Shown here one piece after another: positions 25,082 to 33,490 of a stretch of DNA of 64,000 nucleotides. Source of the stretch: Bacteroidales bacterium (GTDB lineage: Bacteria; Bacteroidota; Bacteroidia; Bacteroidales; UBA932); NCBI GenBank assembly GCA_016291185.1, contig JAEFAI010000002.1, positions 57,910 to 121,909 of the forward strand, written 5' to 3'. The position numbers and the translations under genes were made by a program. Numbering within the stretch: the first letter of the stretch is position 1; the number at the start of each line of letters is the position of its first letter. Under the pieces are notes generated by a model, which searched no databases, was not told the DNA's origin, and was given only the letters and a program-made list of their open reading frames with translations.

Positions 25082-27664
25082 TTATTCTTGAGCCAAACTA
25101 ATGACGAATACCGTATATTCATCCTTGACAGACTGCACCGTCAGCGTACCGCCGACGTCGTGCAGACTCTGCTGGGTGAGATAGAGGCCCACGCCCGGCG
25201 CTTCGGCCGTAGGCTTGGTGGTAAAGAAGGGATCGAAGATCTTGCTGAGGATCGTCTCTTCGATTCCGATTCCGTTGTCATACATCTTGATGATGACCTT
25301 CCCGCCCTCCTGCGAGATGGTGACGCGCAGGACCGGGCTGTAGCTTCCGCCCTCCTTGTCCGCCTTCTTCTTGATAGCGTACAAGCTGTTGGAGAGCATC
25401 GACATGATGCACTTGCTGATCTGGTCGGGCACGACATCCCACATGACGGGGCCATCCGGCCGGATGCATTCCAGCTGAATGCCGAGCTTGGAGATGTCGG
25501 CGGCAGCATAGTTCTTGAAGGTCTCGACGCTCTGCTGGCACAGCGCGGCCAGGTCGGTGGGCTCGAATTTCCGGGGACGCTCCTTGAGCATCTCCTCCAT
25601 CGCCTTCAGCGTCCGGGTCGTGGAGAGTCCGTGCTGTTCGATCTTCTCCAGGTTGGTCTTCATCATGTCAATGATGTCCAGCGAGTCCTCATAGACCTCC
25701 GTGGACATGCTGTCTTTCTCATCCTCGATGTTCTCCTGCATCTCCTTCGTCATGCCGAGGGTCAGATGCGCGAAGTTGTTGATGTAATTCATCGGATTGA
25801 GGATGCGGTCGATCAGGCCCTTGGTCAGCTTACCGATGGCTGCCTCGCGCTCCTGGCGCAGCAAGAGATCCTGGGCCTGGCGCAGCTCGCGGGTCCGCTC
25901 ATCGACGATCATCTCCAGCCGCTGCTGCTCCTCGGCCATGCGGCGCATGCGATATTTGAACAGCTGATACACCAGATAAACGATGAGCAGCAGGTACACC
26001 AGCAAGGCATACCAGCGCACGAAGACCGGATACGGCCGGCGGAAATCGAAAGGTCCGATTTCACTGACCTGCCCGAAGGCATCCTCGGAGCGGACGGACA
26101 CCTGGTAAGATCCGTAACTGAGGTTGGCGAACAGGTACTCCTGCTGCTCGCTCCAGGCGGACCAGGCGTTGTCGTGGCGCAGACGATAGCTGTACTTCAC
26201 CTCTCCGATCGGGTCCATCTTGTCATTGGAAAAACTGATGGACAGGTCGCCGCCATCCTTGCTGAAACGGCGAACGTACAGCTGCGGGGCGAAATGCTCG
26301 GCCACGGCGCACCGGGCCAGGTCGAAGCGGACCAGCTCGTCGTTATCGCCGATCCAGACCAGCCCGTTATCGACCAGCATGGCCTGCACATTGAAGGCAG
26401 CGAATGGTTCGATCCAGGGTTTCAGCGCATCCGGCATCCCGTCGTAGGCAATGCCCAGGCCGTTGTCGTGGCTGCGCCACAGGTTCCCGTCCCGGTCCTC
26501 GTATTCGAAGAGCTTCGAGAACGGGCCTTCTTCCCGCGGCTCGAAGGTCTCGGCGCCGGCCGCCAGGTAATAACTGTCACCCGCCAGGGTCATGGCCCAG
26601 ACACCGCCGCGGTCGTCCGTCTTGAAACGGGTGATATTGGCGATGTCCCCGACCGGCTCGACCCCCTTGCCGGGGCGGAAACGGCTGATGCGTTCCAGCT
26701 CACCGAACAGGTAGGAGCCGTCGGAGAGCGCCGCAATAGACAGGGTAAACTGGTTCGACAGCTGACGCGCCACGCCGCCGGCGTATTCATAAACGCCGTC
26801 CGAAGTGGCCACGTAAACCCGGCCGCCGCCCACCTGGACAATCTGCCAGCAGGCGTGATTGATCTGCCCCACCGGGATGAAGCGCTGCCCGTCCAGCCTG
26901 TACAGGCCCTGGAACGTGCCCACCATCAGGTCGTTGCCGCACAGGGCGATGCAGGAAATCTGGCCGCGCAGGCCCTCCTTCTCCGTGAAATGGGTATAGA
27001 TTTCGGAAACCGAGAGGCTGAAGACGCCGTTATCCGTGGCGCCCCACACCGTTCCCTTCCCGTCATAGTCCAACTTGGTGATACTGTTGGAGCAGAGTCC
27101 GTTGTCCACGTTGACCCGCCAGATCTCCCGACCCTGCGCATCGACGGCGATCACGCCGTCGGTCGCCGTGGCCAGCAGCGTGCGGTCATCGCCCAGCCGG
27201 AGACGCTGATAGACTTCGATTTCGTTCCACCGGTCCACGACCACCCGCTGTCCCTGCTCACCGGCCAGCACCCGGGCGTCACGGCCATCGATCGAGGAAT
27301 ACGCGACGCGGATGGAATCCCCTTCCATGGACTGGACCCGTCCCGTCAGGTTGACGCCCTCAAAATAGACCGTCCCGTCCGGCTCCAGACCCACGCTCAC
27401 CACGCGGGAGATGTCGGGCGTATGGACAATCCTCCATTCGACGTTGTCGTAAACCAGGAGCCCCTCGAAGTTCGCAAAGAAGGTGTGCCCTTCGCCGTCA
27501 CAGATCACGTCAAAGTTACGGTTGTGGGCATTGTACTGGCTGGCCGGATAGTTCTTGAAGAACGGCACGCCCATATAGGCGTTTCCGCCACGCTGCGCGA
27601 CAGCCGGGACCGCGAACAGCAGCACGGCGGCCGTCAGGACGATATGATACGCTAACCTTCTCAT
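25082..27664 (-). CDS. Propeller-type membrane sensor kinase lacking the phosphoacceptor histidine
   Basis: The 860-residue protein has a signal peptide (ending AVAQ), a periplasmic beta-propeller sensor of the two-component regulator type (about 30-450) and a Y_Y_Y domain (about 460-540, YSYRLRHDNAWSAWSEQQ). One transmembrane helix (YALLVYLLLIVYLVYQLF), a coiled coil and a histidine-kinase-like core follow. The ATP-binding half is intact: NSLYAI, MYDNGIGIEE, FDPFFTTKP, GVGLYLTQQ. In the H-box, however, the motif reads GLIDRILNPMNYINNF, so the phosphoacceptor histidine is replaced by Asp619 and the next residue by Arg. It is probably a signalling pseudokinase, or it works through the adjacent soluble kinase. 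ATG at 27664 overlaps the preceding stop (ATGA). Confidence 0.85.
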   Translation of the reverse strand: MRRLAYHIVLTAAVLLFAVPAVAQRGGNAYMGVPFFKNYPASQYNAHNRNFDVICDGEGHTFFANFEGLLVYDNVEWRIVHTPDISRVVSVGLEPDGTVYFEGVNLTGRVQSMEGDSIRVAYSSIDGRDARVLAGEQGQRVVVDRWNEIEVYQRLRLGDDRTLLATATDGVIAVDAQGREIWRVNVDNGLCSNSITKLDYDGKGTVWGATDNGVFSLSVSEIYTHFTEKEGLRGQISCIALCGNDLMVGTFQGLYRLDGQRFIPVGQINHACWQIVQVGGGRVYVATSDGVYEYAGGVARQLSNQFTLSIAALSDGSYLFGELERISRFRPGKGVEPVGDIANITRFKTDDRGGVWAMTLAGDSYYLAAGAETFEPREEGPFSKLFEYEDRDGNLWRSHDNGLGIAYDGMPDALKPWIEPFAAFNVQAMLVDNGLVWIGDNDELVRFDLARCAVAEHFAPQLYVRRFSKDGGDLSISFSNDKMDPIGEVKYSYRLRHDNAWSAWSEQQEYLFANLSYGSYQVSVRSEDAFGQVSEIGPFDFRRPYPVFVRWYALLVYLLLIVYLVYQLFKYRMRRMAEEQQRLEMIVDERTRELRQAQDLLLRQEREAAIGKLTKGLIDRILNPMNYINNFAHLTLGMTKEMQENIEDEKDSMSTEVYEDSLDIIDMMKTNLEKIEQHGLSTTRTLKAMEEMLKERPRKFEPTDLAALCQQSVETFKNYAAADISKLGIQLECIRPDGPVMWDVVPDQISKCIMSMLSNSLYAIKKKADKEGGSYSPVLRVTISQEGGKVIIKMYDNGIGIEETILSKIFDPFFTTKPTAEAPGVGLYLTQQSLHDVGGTLTVQSVKDEYTVFVISLAQE

Positions 27665-29319
27665 TTGAACGTCATATACGGGATGGATACGCCGACATAG
27701 CGGGTCCATTCCTGTTGGGTCAGATTACGCTTGAATTTCTTTTGCAGCCGCCGGGCCATGTCGTCGGCCGAGGAATTCAGCAACGTGACGTTGCCGGCGG
27801 AGGTGCCGATCCAGACGGATTTCCCGTCGGCGTCGCCGCACACGGCCAGCGTCCACCCATCGAAGGAATAATCCACGGGCACCAGCCACTCCGTCGGGAT
27901 CTCCCCGCTGTTCACCACGCGCTTCCCCACATGCTCCGTCTCCAGCTCTCCCCGGAAGTCCAGGCCGGTCTCGAACAGCAGGTTGTCCATGTTCCAGATA
28001 AAGACATTCTTGTCATAGCCGCCGGTTATGACGACGGGGTCGAGCATCGTGATGCTCACGCAGCGCGACTTGTGGGCCGCGAGCGTCTCCATCACGCGGT
28101 TGTACTTATTGATCGGATAGACGGTGCCATCCTTCACGCCCAGCAGCAGGCAGCCGCTGGCCTTGTCGTAACAGGCGGCGGTCACCACGAAGTTTACGAG
28201 CGGGGCTTTCTCCGTGATCCGGCCCGCGGGGTCCATCTCGGCGTACGAGCCGTCCGTATAGAAAAGACAGACGGTTCCGTCCCGGTCCACGAGCGCCGAC
28301 AGCGGCTTGTCCAGGGCCACGCGGCCGGACAGCATTCCGTCCGCATACCAGGCCAGGCTTCTGCGTCCCGCCACGAGCAGGCGGTTCCCGCACGGCACCA
28401 GTTTGAAATAATCATCTTCAGACAGCTCCACGGTCTGCAACTTTCCCTGGAAGTCCAGCACGCACAGGGGGCCGTTGAGCGAGAGCGCGAGGATTTTCCC
28501 GTCCCGGACCGCCACGTCGCGGAAATCGTAGGCAGGATTGAACAGCAACCGCTTGGAGGTAATCCGGGTCCCGGCGTCGCTTCCAGTGGCGCTCAGCCAC
28601 TCCACTTCGCCATAATTGCTCACGGCCACGCACTGTCCGTTCCGGCCGGGCACCTGCGCGATGGCATTCACGGCGCCACCTTCCTTCACTTTGTAGCGCG
28701 GCATGCCGTCGGTGGCCTGGGTCAGGGACTTGAAGGTATCTGCGTAATATTCGTTACCCCGGTTGTTCTTGAGGAAATACCAACTGGCATACGCCAGGAG
28801 GTCGGCCACTTCCGCCTCGCCAGCCTCCCGCCGGACCATCGAGCTCACCGCCAGGCTCCGGGCCTGGGTGCGGCGGTTCAGCGTATCGGCCACATTCTTG
28901 GCATGGTTGGCCTCATCGCGCTGCTCCAGGGCAATTTCCTGCTGCCGCTCGGCATTGGCGCGCTCGCGCTCTGCCAGCTCGGCCGCAGCGTTCGCCTTGG
29001 CCTCGGCCGCCCGGGCAGCGCGGCTCTCCATTTCAGCGCGCGCAGCGCTCCGGGTCGCCAGGATGGACTGCTCCTCGGCGCGGTCCCGCTGCTGGTCGGA
29101 GATCGCCTTCTGCTGATAGGCGATATCCTCCATCTGCTGACTGACGCGCTTGACGATCGCCGCATCCTTCTCGGAAGCCAGCAGGCGATCCATCTCCGCT
29201 TGCAGGGCAGCGAGCTCAGTCTGGGACCTTTTGCTGCCCACGCGGTAGGCGACCGCGGCCACACCGGCGACCACGATCAGTGCCGCCAGCGCAATCATTA
29301 GGACGGAACGGCGTTTCAC
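27661..29319 (-). CDS. Membrane-anchored coiled-coil and WD40-like propeller protein
   Basis: The 552-residue protein has a single transmembrane helix at residues 6-26, then a long Glu/Ala/Arg/Gln-rich coiled coil (about 30-150). A helical segment with ARSLAVSSMVRREAG and LLAYASWYF follows, then a beta-propeller with WD40-like strands (about 200-510, for example VITGGYDKNVFIWNMD). The C-terminus carries RNLTQQEWTRYVGVSIPY. The ARSLA...LLAYAS region and the RNLT..EW..Y.G..PY end match the C-terminal half of STAND- or kinase-linked WD40 proteins, but no nucleotide-binding domain is present. It overlaps both neighbours by ATGA and probably acts as a scaffold or sensor for the phosphatase and kinases. 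Specific function unknown. Confidence 0.72.
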   Translation of the reverse strand: MKRRSVLMIALAALIVVAGVAAVAYRVGSKRSQTELAALQAEMDRLLASEKDAAIVKRVSQQMEDIAYQQKAISDQQRDRAEEQSILATRSAARAEMESRAARAAEAKANAAAELAERERANAERQQEIALEQRDEANHAKNVADTLNRRTQARSLAVSSMVRREAGEAEVADLLAYASWYFLKNNRGNEYYADTFKSLTQATDGMPRYKVKEGGAVNAIAQVPGRNGQCVAVSNYGEVEWLSATGSDAGTRITSKRLLFNPAYDFRDVAVRDGKILALSLNGPLCVLDFQGKLQTVELSEDDYFKLVPCGNRLLVAGRRSLAWYADGMLSGRVALDKPLSALVDRDGTVCLFYTDGSYAEMDPAGRITEKAPLVNFVVTAACYDKASGCLLLGVKDGTVYPINKYNRVMETLAAHKSRCVSITMLDPVVITGGYDKNVFIWNMDNLLFETGLDFRGELETEHVGKRVVNSGEIPTEWLVPVDYSFDGWTLAVCGDADGKSVWIGTSAGNVTLLNSSADDMARRLQKKFKRNLTQQEWTRYVGVSIPYMTFK

Positions 29320-30479
29320 TTTCTGCGGATTACTAATTGTGTAATATCATCGCTCTGGGGCGCACCTGCGGCAAACTCCCGGACCTTGGCAAGGACCGTC
29401 TGGACGATCTGCTTGCTGTCAGCCCCTTGCAGCACGGCGAGTTCCGTCTCCAGACGAGACTCCCCGAACTGGTCGTGCGCTTTGTTCTCTGCCTCGGTCA
29501 CGCCGTCCGTGTACATCACGAGCGCGTCGCCGGGATTCAGCTGGAGCGACTGGCTGGTGTATTTCATGTCCTCCACCGCGCCGAGCACCAGGTTGCAGTC
29601 GTTCTTCAACATTTCGACGCTGCCGTCGGCGTGCAGGATGTAAGGCGGGTTGTGGCCGGCATTGGTATAATCGACCTGACCGGTCGTCAAATCGTAAACG
29701 CCGTAGAACACGGTCACGAACATCGAGCCCACGCTCTCGTAGCACAGGATGTTGTTCACCGTCTCCATGCACTCGTTCGAGGCCAGGTCACGAATACCCG
29801 TAGCTTTGATGAGCGTATGGCTCACAGCCATGAAGATGGCAGCCGGCACACCCTTGCCGCTCACGTCGGCGATGGCGAACCCGATCCGATGGTCGTCGAT
29901 CGGGAAGAAATCATAGAAATCGCCGCCCACGTCCTTGGCCGCTTCCATGCTGGCAAAGATGTCCACCGCACCCGGGTCCGACACTTTCAGCTTGAACGAG
30001 CGCGGGAGGATGCCCTGCTGGATTTCGCGGGCGACGGACAGGTCGCTCTGGATGTCCACCAGCTCGGCGTGCTCCTTCTGTGCGCTCTTGATGTATTCGA
30101 TCTGCTCGATCGCCTTTTCAATGGTGCGCTGCAGGTCGTCCAGGTCGATCGGCTTGGTGGCGAAATCAAAGGCGCCGCCATTCATGGCGTGGCGGATGTT
30201 GTCCATGTCTCCGTAAGCGCTCACCATGATACACTTCCGGGACGGGACCCGCATCTCGTTGATCTTGGCAAGAAGCGTCAGTCCGTCCATTTCCGGCATA
30301 TTGATGTCGGACAGGATGATGGAAATATCCGGATATTTCAGCAGGAACTGAAGCGCTTCCAGTCCGTTATGGGCAAAATAGAACTCGTATTCGCCCTTTC
30401 TAATCTGTCTACGGAAGAATTGCGTCAACAACAATTCGAGATCGGTCTCGTCATCGACACTTAAAATTTTTACGGCCAT
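29316..30479 (-). CDS. Response regulator fused to PP2C (SpoIIE/RsbU-type) phosphatase
   Basis: The 387-residue protein has a receiver domain (residues 1-125) with the acidic pair SVDDE, phosphoacceptor Asp58 in ILSDINMPEMDG, and the conserved lysine in FATKPID. A coiled linker leads into a PP2C-type phosphatase domain (about 170-387) with the metal-binding segments AKDVGGDFYDFF, ADVSGKGVPAA, TNAGHNPPY and SDDITQLV. Such proteins normally dephosphorylate an anti-sigma-factor antagonist when the receiver is phosphorylated. No STAS or anti-sigma gene lies in this window. It is the first gene of the six-gene operon and overlaps the next start by 4 bases, so it may be phosphorylated by the kinase encoded downstream. 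Confidence 0.92.
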   Translation of the reverse strand: MAVKILSVDDETDLELLLTQFFRRQIRKGEYEFYFAHNGLEALQFLLKYPDISIILSDINMPEMDGLTLLAKINEMRVPSRKCIMVSAYGDMDNIRHAMNGGAFDFATKPIDLDDLQRTIEKAIEQIEYIKSAQKEHAELVDIQSDLSVAREIQQGILPRSFKLKVSDPGAVDIFASMEAAKDVGGDFYDFFPIDDHRIGFAIADVSGKGVPAAIFMAVSHTLIKATGIRDLASNECMETVNNILCYESVGSMFVTVFYGVYDLTTGQVDYTNAGHNPPYILHADGSVEMLKNDCNLVLGAVEDMKYTSQSLQLNPGDALVMYTDGVTEAENKAHDQFGESRLETELAVLQGADSKQIVQTVLAKVREFAAGAPQSDDITQLVIRRK

Positions 30480-30554
30480 CGTTCATTAAATAAAAAATCT
30501 CCCGAATTTACGAAAAAATGGGTAGAAAACAAATTATCATACCTCGTTTTTTCT

Positions 30555-30562
30555 TACCTTTG
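30555..30562 (+). promoter_or_regulatory. -7 promoter box (TACCTTTG) for the 404-residue secreted protein gene
   Basis: This TAnnTTTG match lies 8 bases before the ATG at 30571, again predicting an extremely short leader. The 91-base interval also has to hold the promoter of the divergent six-gene operon, for which I see no clear box. Confidence 0.5.
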
Positions 30563-30570
30563 AGGACGTT

Positions 30571-31785
30571 ATGAAAAAGCTTTTTCCTCTTCTGACGGTG
30601 ACGGCACTGGTGGTGTCCGCCCTGTCCGCCGCCCCCGTACGCGGGGCCGCTCCCATCAAATCACCGACCCCCGAAAACACCTGGGCTTTCTTCGAGGCGC
30701 TGCCCGACGCCGTCCTGCCGAAGGAAATCGGCACACGCGCCAAGCGCGAGGATTTCCACACGGAATACGACAACCGACTCCGCCAGCTGGAAGAGGCCAA
30801 GGCAAACTACTCTGAAGACAGCGAAGAAGAGGTTTACTTCGACGAAATGTCCATCTCGCAGATCGACTACCAGCTCTTCTGGGACCCCACTGCGCTGGAG
30901 CCCTACTGGGTAACGGAAGACTACATAGAAGCCAACGGTTCCATCCCGGCGATTTCCCTCACGGTGTTCCAGGGATCGGATCCGGACAAGATTTTCGGCA
31001 TCCTCCGCGTCCTGGAGAACCGCTACGAGGAGGCCTCCACCCTCAAGGCCCAGCTGTACTACTGGTATTCCGTATCGAAAAAGACGGTGACGCCCACCGC
31101 GCTTCCGCTGGACGTTCCCTATACCGACGAAGAAATCACGGACGACGGCCTGCTGTACTACGGCCAGCATGAGCTCTATTGGGCCATGCGCGACCGGCAT
31201 TTCGACTGGAGCATTGACCGGGACCACATCGTCCTCACCCTGGAAGGGATCGGCGCCACGCCGGTCCGCTACGACTGGAACGGAAAACAATTCGCCCGCA
31301 ACCGCTCCTACAGCCCGCTGACGATCCATTCCGGCGGCATCGGCAACATCCGTATCGGGGATGACATCCAGTTCGGCATCCATGGCTATGACGTACAATG
31401 GATCAATGTGGACGACCAATACACCCGCGCCTGGGGTTACACCAAGCAGGGAGAGGAGACGCCGCGCCTGATTGTCTATGCCTACGGCAACGGCAGCGCG
31501 ACCACGGACGCCATCGACTTCTTCTGCCCGAGCTACAAGCTCTTCGATTCCATCTACGTCGGGATGCCGGCCGCCGAGGCCATCGAGGCGATCAAGGCGT
31601 GGTATGACTGGGAAGATGAGAACGCGCGCGACCCCTACGTGAGCGACTTCGACGGCAAGGCCTGGATCTTCACCGGCCGGGACGATCCGTTCATGCTGGG
31701 TGTGAACCTGAAGTACTTCAAGAACGGACAGCTGACCCCGGACGCCGTGATCGAGGTGATCCGCGTCGCCCCGGCGGTAGGTTAG
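30571..31785 (+). CDS. Secreted protein of unknown function
   Basis: The 404-residue protein has a signal peptide (MKKLFPLLTVTALVVSALSA, cleavage near VRGA-AP). The mature chain is rich in acidic and aromatic residues, with segments such as QIDYQLFWDPTALEPYWV, GGIGNIRIGDDIQFGIHGYD and VGMPAAEAIEAIKAW. I recognise no family and no catalytic motif. It is divergent from the six-gene signalling operon and shares its 91-base upstream interval, so common control is possible but not shown. A palindromic repeat begins two bases after its stop. Confidence 0.75.
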   Translation: MKKLFPLLTVTALVVSALSAAPVRGAAPIKSPTPENTWAFFEALPDAVLPKEIGTRAKREDFHTEYDNRLRQLEEAKANYSEDSEEEVYFDEMSISQIDYQLFWDPTALEPYWVTEDYIEANGSIPAISLTVFQGSDPDKIFGILRVLENRYEEASTLKAQLYYWYSVSKKTVTPTALPLDVPYTDEEITDDGLLYYGQHELYWAMRDRHFDWSIDRDHIVLTLEGIGATPVRYDWNGKQFARNRSYSPLTIHSGGIGNIRIGDDIQFGIHGYDVQWINVDDQYTRAWGYTKQGEETPRLIVYAYGNGSATTDAIDFFCPSYKLFDSIYVGMPAAEAIEAIKAWYDWEDENARDPYVSDFDGKAWIFTGRDDPFMLGVNLKYFKNGQLTPDAVIEVIRVAPAVG

Positions 31786-31786
31786 A

Positions 31787-31811
31787 GATTCCGGGTCAAG
31801 CCCGGAATGAC
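31787..31811. repeat. Palindromic repeat ATTCCGGG/CCCGGAAT
   Basis: A 25-base unit with arms ATTCCGGG (31788-31795) and CCCGGAAT (31801-31808), loop TCAAG and tail GAC, sits between convergent genes. Its outer bases (GATTC...GAATGAC) match the layout of the ATTCGCCGG family at 3036-3063 and 4784-4865, suggesting related elements with different inner arms. Confidence 0.75.
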
Positions 31812-31825
31812 TATAAAAAGGAATC

Positions 31826-33490
31826 TTAGCGCTCCGCGAGGAGCGCTTTTGCGTTAGCAATAGCGGCGGGGGTAATCGCGGCGCCGGAGAGCAGGCGCGC
31901 GATTTCCATCGTACGCTCCTCGCCCTGCACCTCGCGGATGGAGGAGAGGGTGCGACCGTCGGCCTGCACGGACTTCTCCACGACGAAGTGGGCGTCGCCC
32001 TTCGCGGCGACCTGCGGCAAGTGCGTGATGGAGAAGACCTGCATATCGCGCCCCATGGCGCAGATCATGCGGCCCATCTTGTCGGCAACGCTGCCGCTGA
32101 CACCGGTGTCGATCTCGTCGAAGATCAGCGTCGGCATCCCCACGTACTTCGCCATCATCTCCTTGAGACTTAGCATGATACGCGATAGCTCACCGCCCGA
32201 CGCGCACTTGGACACGTCCTGCGGATCGCGGCCCGTGGCGGAGAACAGGAACGCCACCCGGTTGCAACCCGTGGCACTCTCCGGAGCGGCCGTGACGGCC
32301 ACGTCGAAGACAGCGCGGTCCAGCTCCAGGAAGTGGAGCGACTCGGTGATGGCCGCAGCGAACGACGGAGCGGCCTGACAGCGCGCAGATGTCAGTTCGG
32401 CGCAGACGGCCTGGTAACGGGCCTCGGCCGCCTTCAGCTCCTTCTCCAGCGAATGGATACGGTCCTCCGAGGCCTCGGAGCCGGAAAGGGCCTCGGCATA
32501 GCGCTCCCGTACGGCGATTAGCTCGTCCACGGTCGCGCACTGGTGTTTTTTCAGCAAAGAATAGAGCAGGGACATCCGGTCCTCCACGGCCTCCAGCCGC
32601 TCGGGCGAGAGGTCCACGCGGGCATCCAGCGCCTCCAGCTCGGCGTCGATATCGTCCAGCTCGATGCGGGCGGAGTCCAGCCGTTCCTGCAGACCGGACA
32701 CAGCCGGCAGGTATTTCTCAATGGCAGAGAGGCGCCGCGCGGCGTCCTTGAGCGCCGCCGACATACCGGGAGCCTCCCCTTCCCCGCGCAACAGCGCGAG
32801 GCTGCCGCCGAGCCCTTCCTTGATCTGCTCGGCATTCGCGAGGCTCCGCTGCTCCTCCTCCAGGGATTCCAGTTCCCCGGGGACCAGCTTCGCTTCGTCC
32901 AGCTGCTTCCACTGGGCTTCGGTGTAGTCGCGGTCCGCCTGCAGGCGCGAGAGTTGCTCCCGCTCGGCAGCGAGTTGAGCGCGCAGGTCCTGCAGCGAGC
33001 GCCACAGCTCCCGGCAGCCGGCCAGCCGTTCGCCGTTGCCGGCGAAATGGTCCAGCACGGAGAGCCGGAAATGCGCATCCGTGAGCAGCAGGCTCTTGTG
33101 CTGCGAATGGATGTCCACGAGGCGGGATGCGACCTCCTGCAGCAAGCCGACGGGCACGGGGCAATCGTTGATGAAGCTGCGCGAGCGGCCCGAGCGGGAC
33201 ACCACGCGCCGGATCAGCAGACGGTCGCCGTCTTCCTCCACATCCGCTTCGGCAAGCAGCGCGTGCAGGGTCTCGTCCCTCCCGGCGAATTCCGCCTCAA
33301 CCACGCAGGAGTCAGCCCCTGCCGTGATCACCGACGCATCCGCCTTGGCACCCGAGAGCAAAGACAGGGCACCGAGCAGGATGGACTTGCCGGCGCCGGT
33401 CTGGCCCGTAATGATGACAAGACCCTCTGGGAACGTGACGTCCAGAGAGTCTATCAAAATGTAATTTTCAATATGGAGGCTATGCAGCAC
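31826..33490 (-). CDS. recN: DNA repair protein RecN
   Basis: The 554-residue SMC-like ATPase assists recombination repair of double-strand breaks. It has the N-terminal FP..L.IITGQTGAGKSILL Walker A segment, a long central coiled coil (about 150-370), the signature CASGGELSRIMLSLK and Walker B TLIFDEIDTGVSG near the C-terminus. The length is typical. Its start overlaps the end of rpoZ by 11 bases, so it is translated from the same long operon. It converges on the secreted-protein gene. Confidence 0.96.
   Translation of the reverse strand: MLHSLHIENYILIDSLDVTFPEGLVIITGQTGAGKSILLGALSLLSGAKADASVITAGADSCVVEAEFAGRDETLHALLAEADVEEDGDRLLIRRVVSRSGRSRSFINDCPVPVGLLQEVASRLVDIHSQHKSLLLTDAHFRLSVLDHFAGNGERLAGCRELWRSLQDLRAQLAAEREQLSRLQADRDYTEAQWKQLDEAKLVPGELESLEEEQRSLANAEQIKEGLGGSLALLRGEGEAPGMSAALKDAARRLSAIEKYLPAVSGLQERLDSARIELDDIDAELEALDARVDLSPERLEAVEDRMSLLYSLLKKHQCATVDELIAVRERYAEALSGSEASEDRIHSLEKELKAAEARYQAVCAELTSARCQAAPSFAAAITESLHFLELDRAVFDVAVTAAPESATGCNRVAFLFSATGRDPQDVSKCASGGELSRIMLSLKEMMAKYVGMPTLIFDEIDTGVSGSVADKMGRMICAMGRDMQVFSITHLPQVAAKGDAHFVVEKSVQADGRTLSSIREVQGEERTMEIARLLSGAAITPAAIANAKALLAER

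Noticed and set aside
24293..27655. 1120-residue open frame on the plus strand opposite the two kinase genes
   Set aside because: It mirrors the codon bias of the real minus-strand kinases and has no family signature.
31826..33490. Plus-strand frames over recN
   Set aside because: They are antisense to a clear RecN with Walker A, signature and Walker B motifs.
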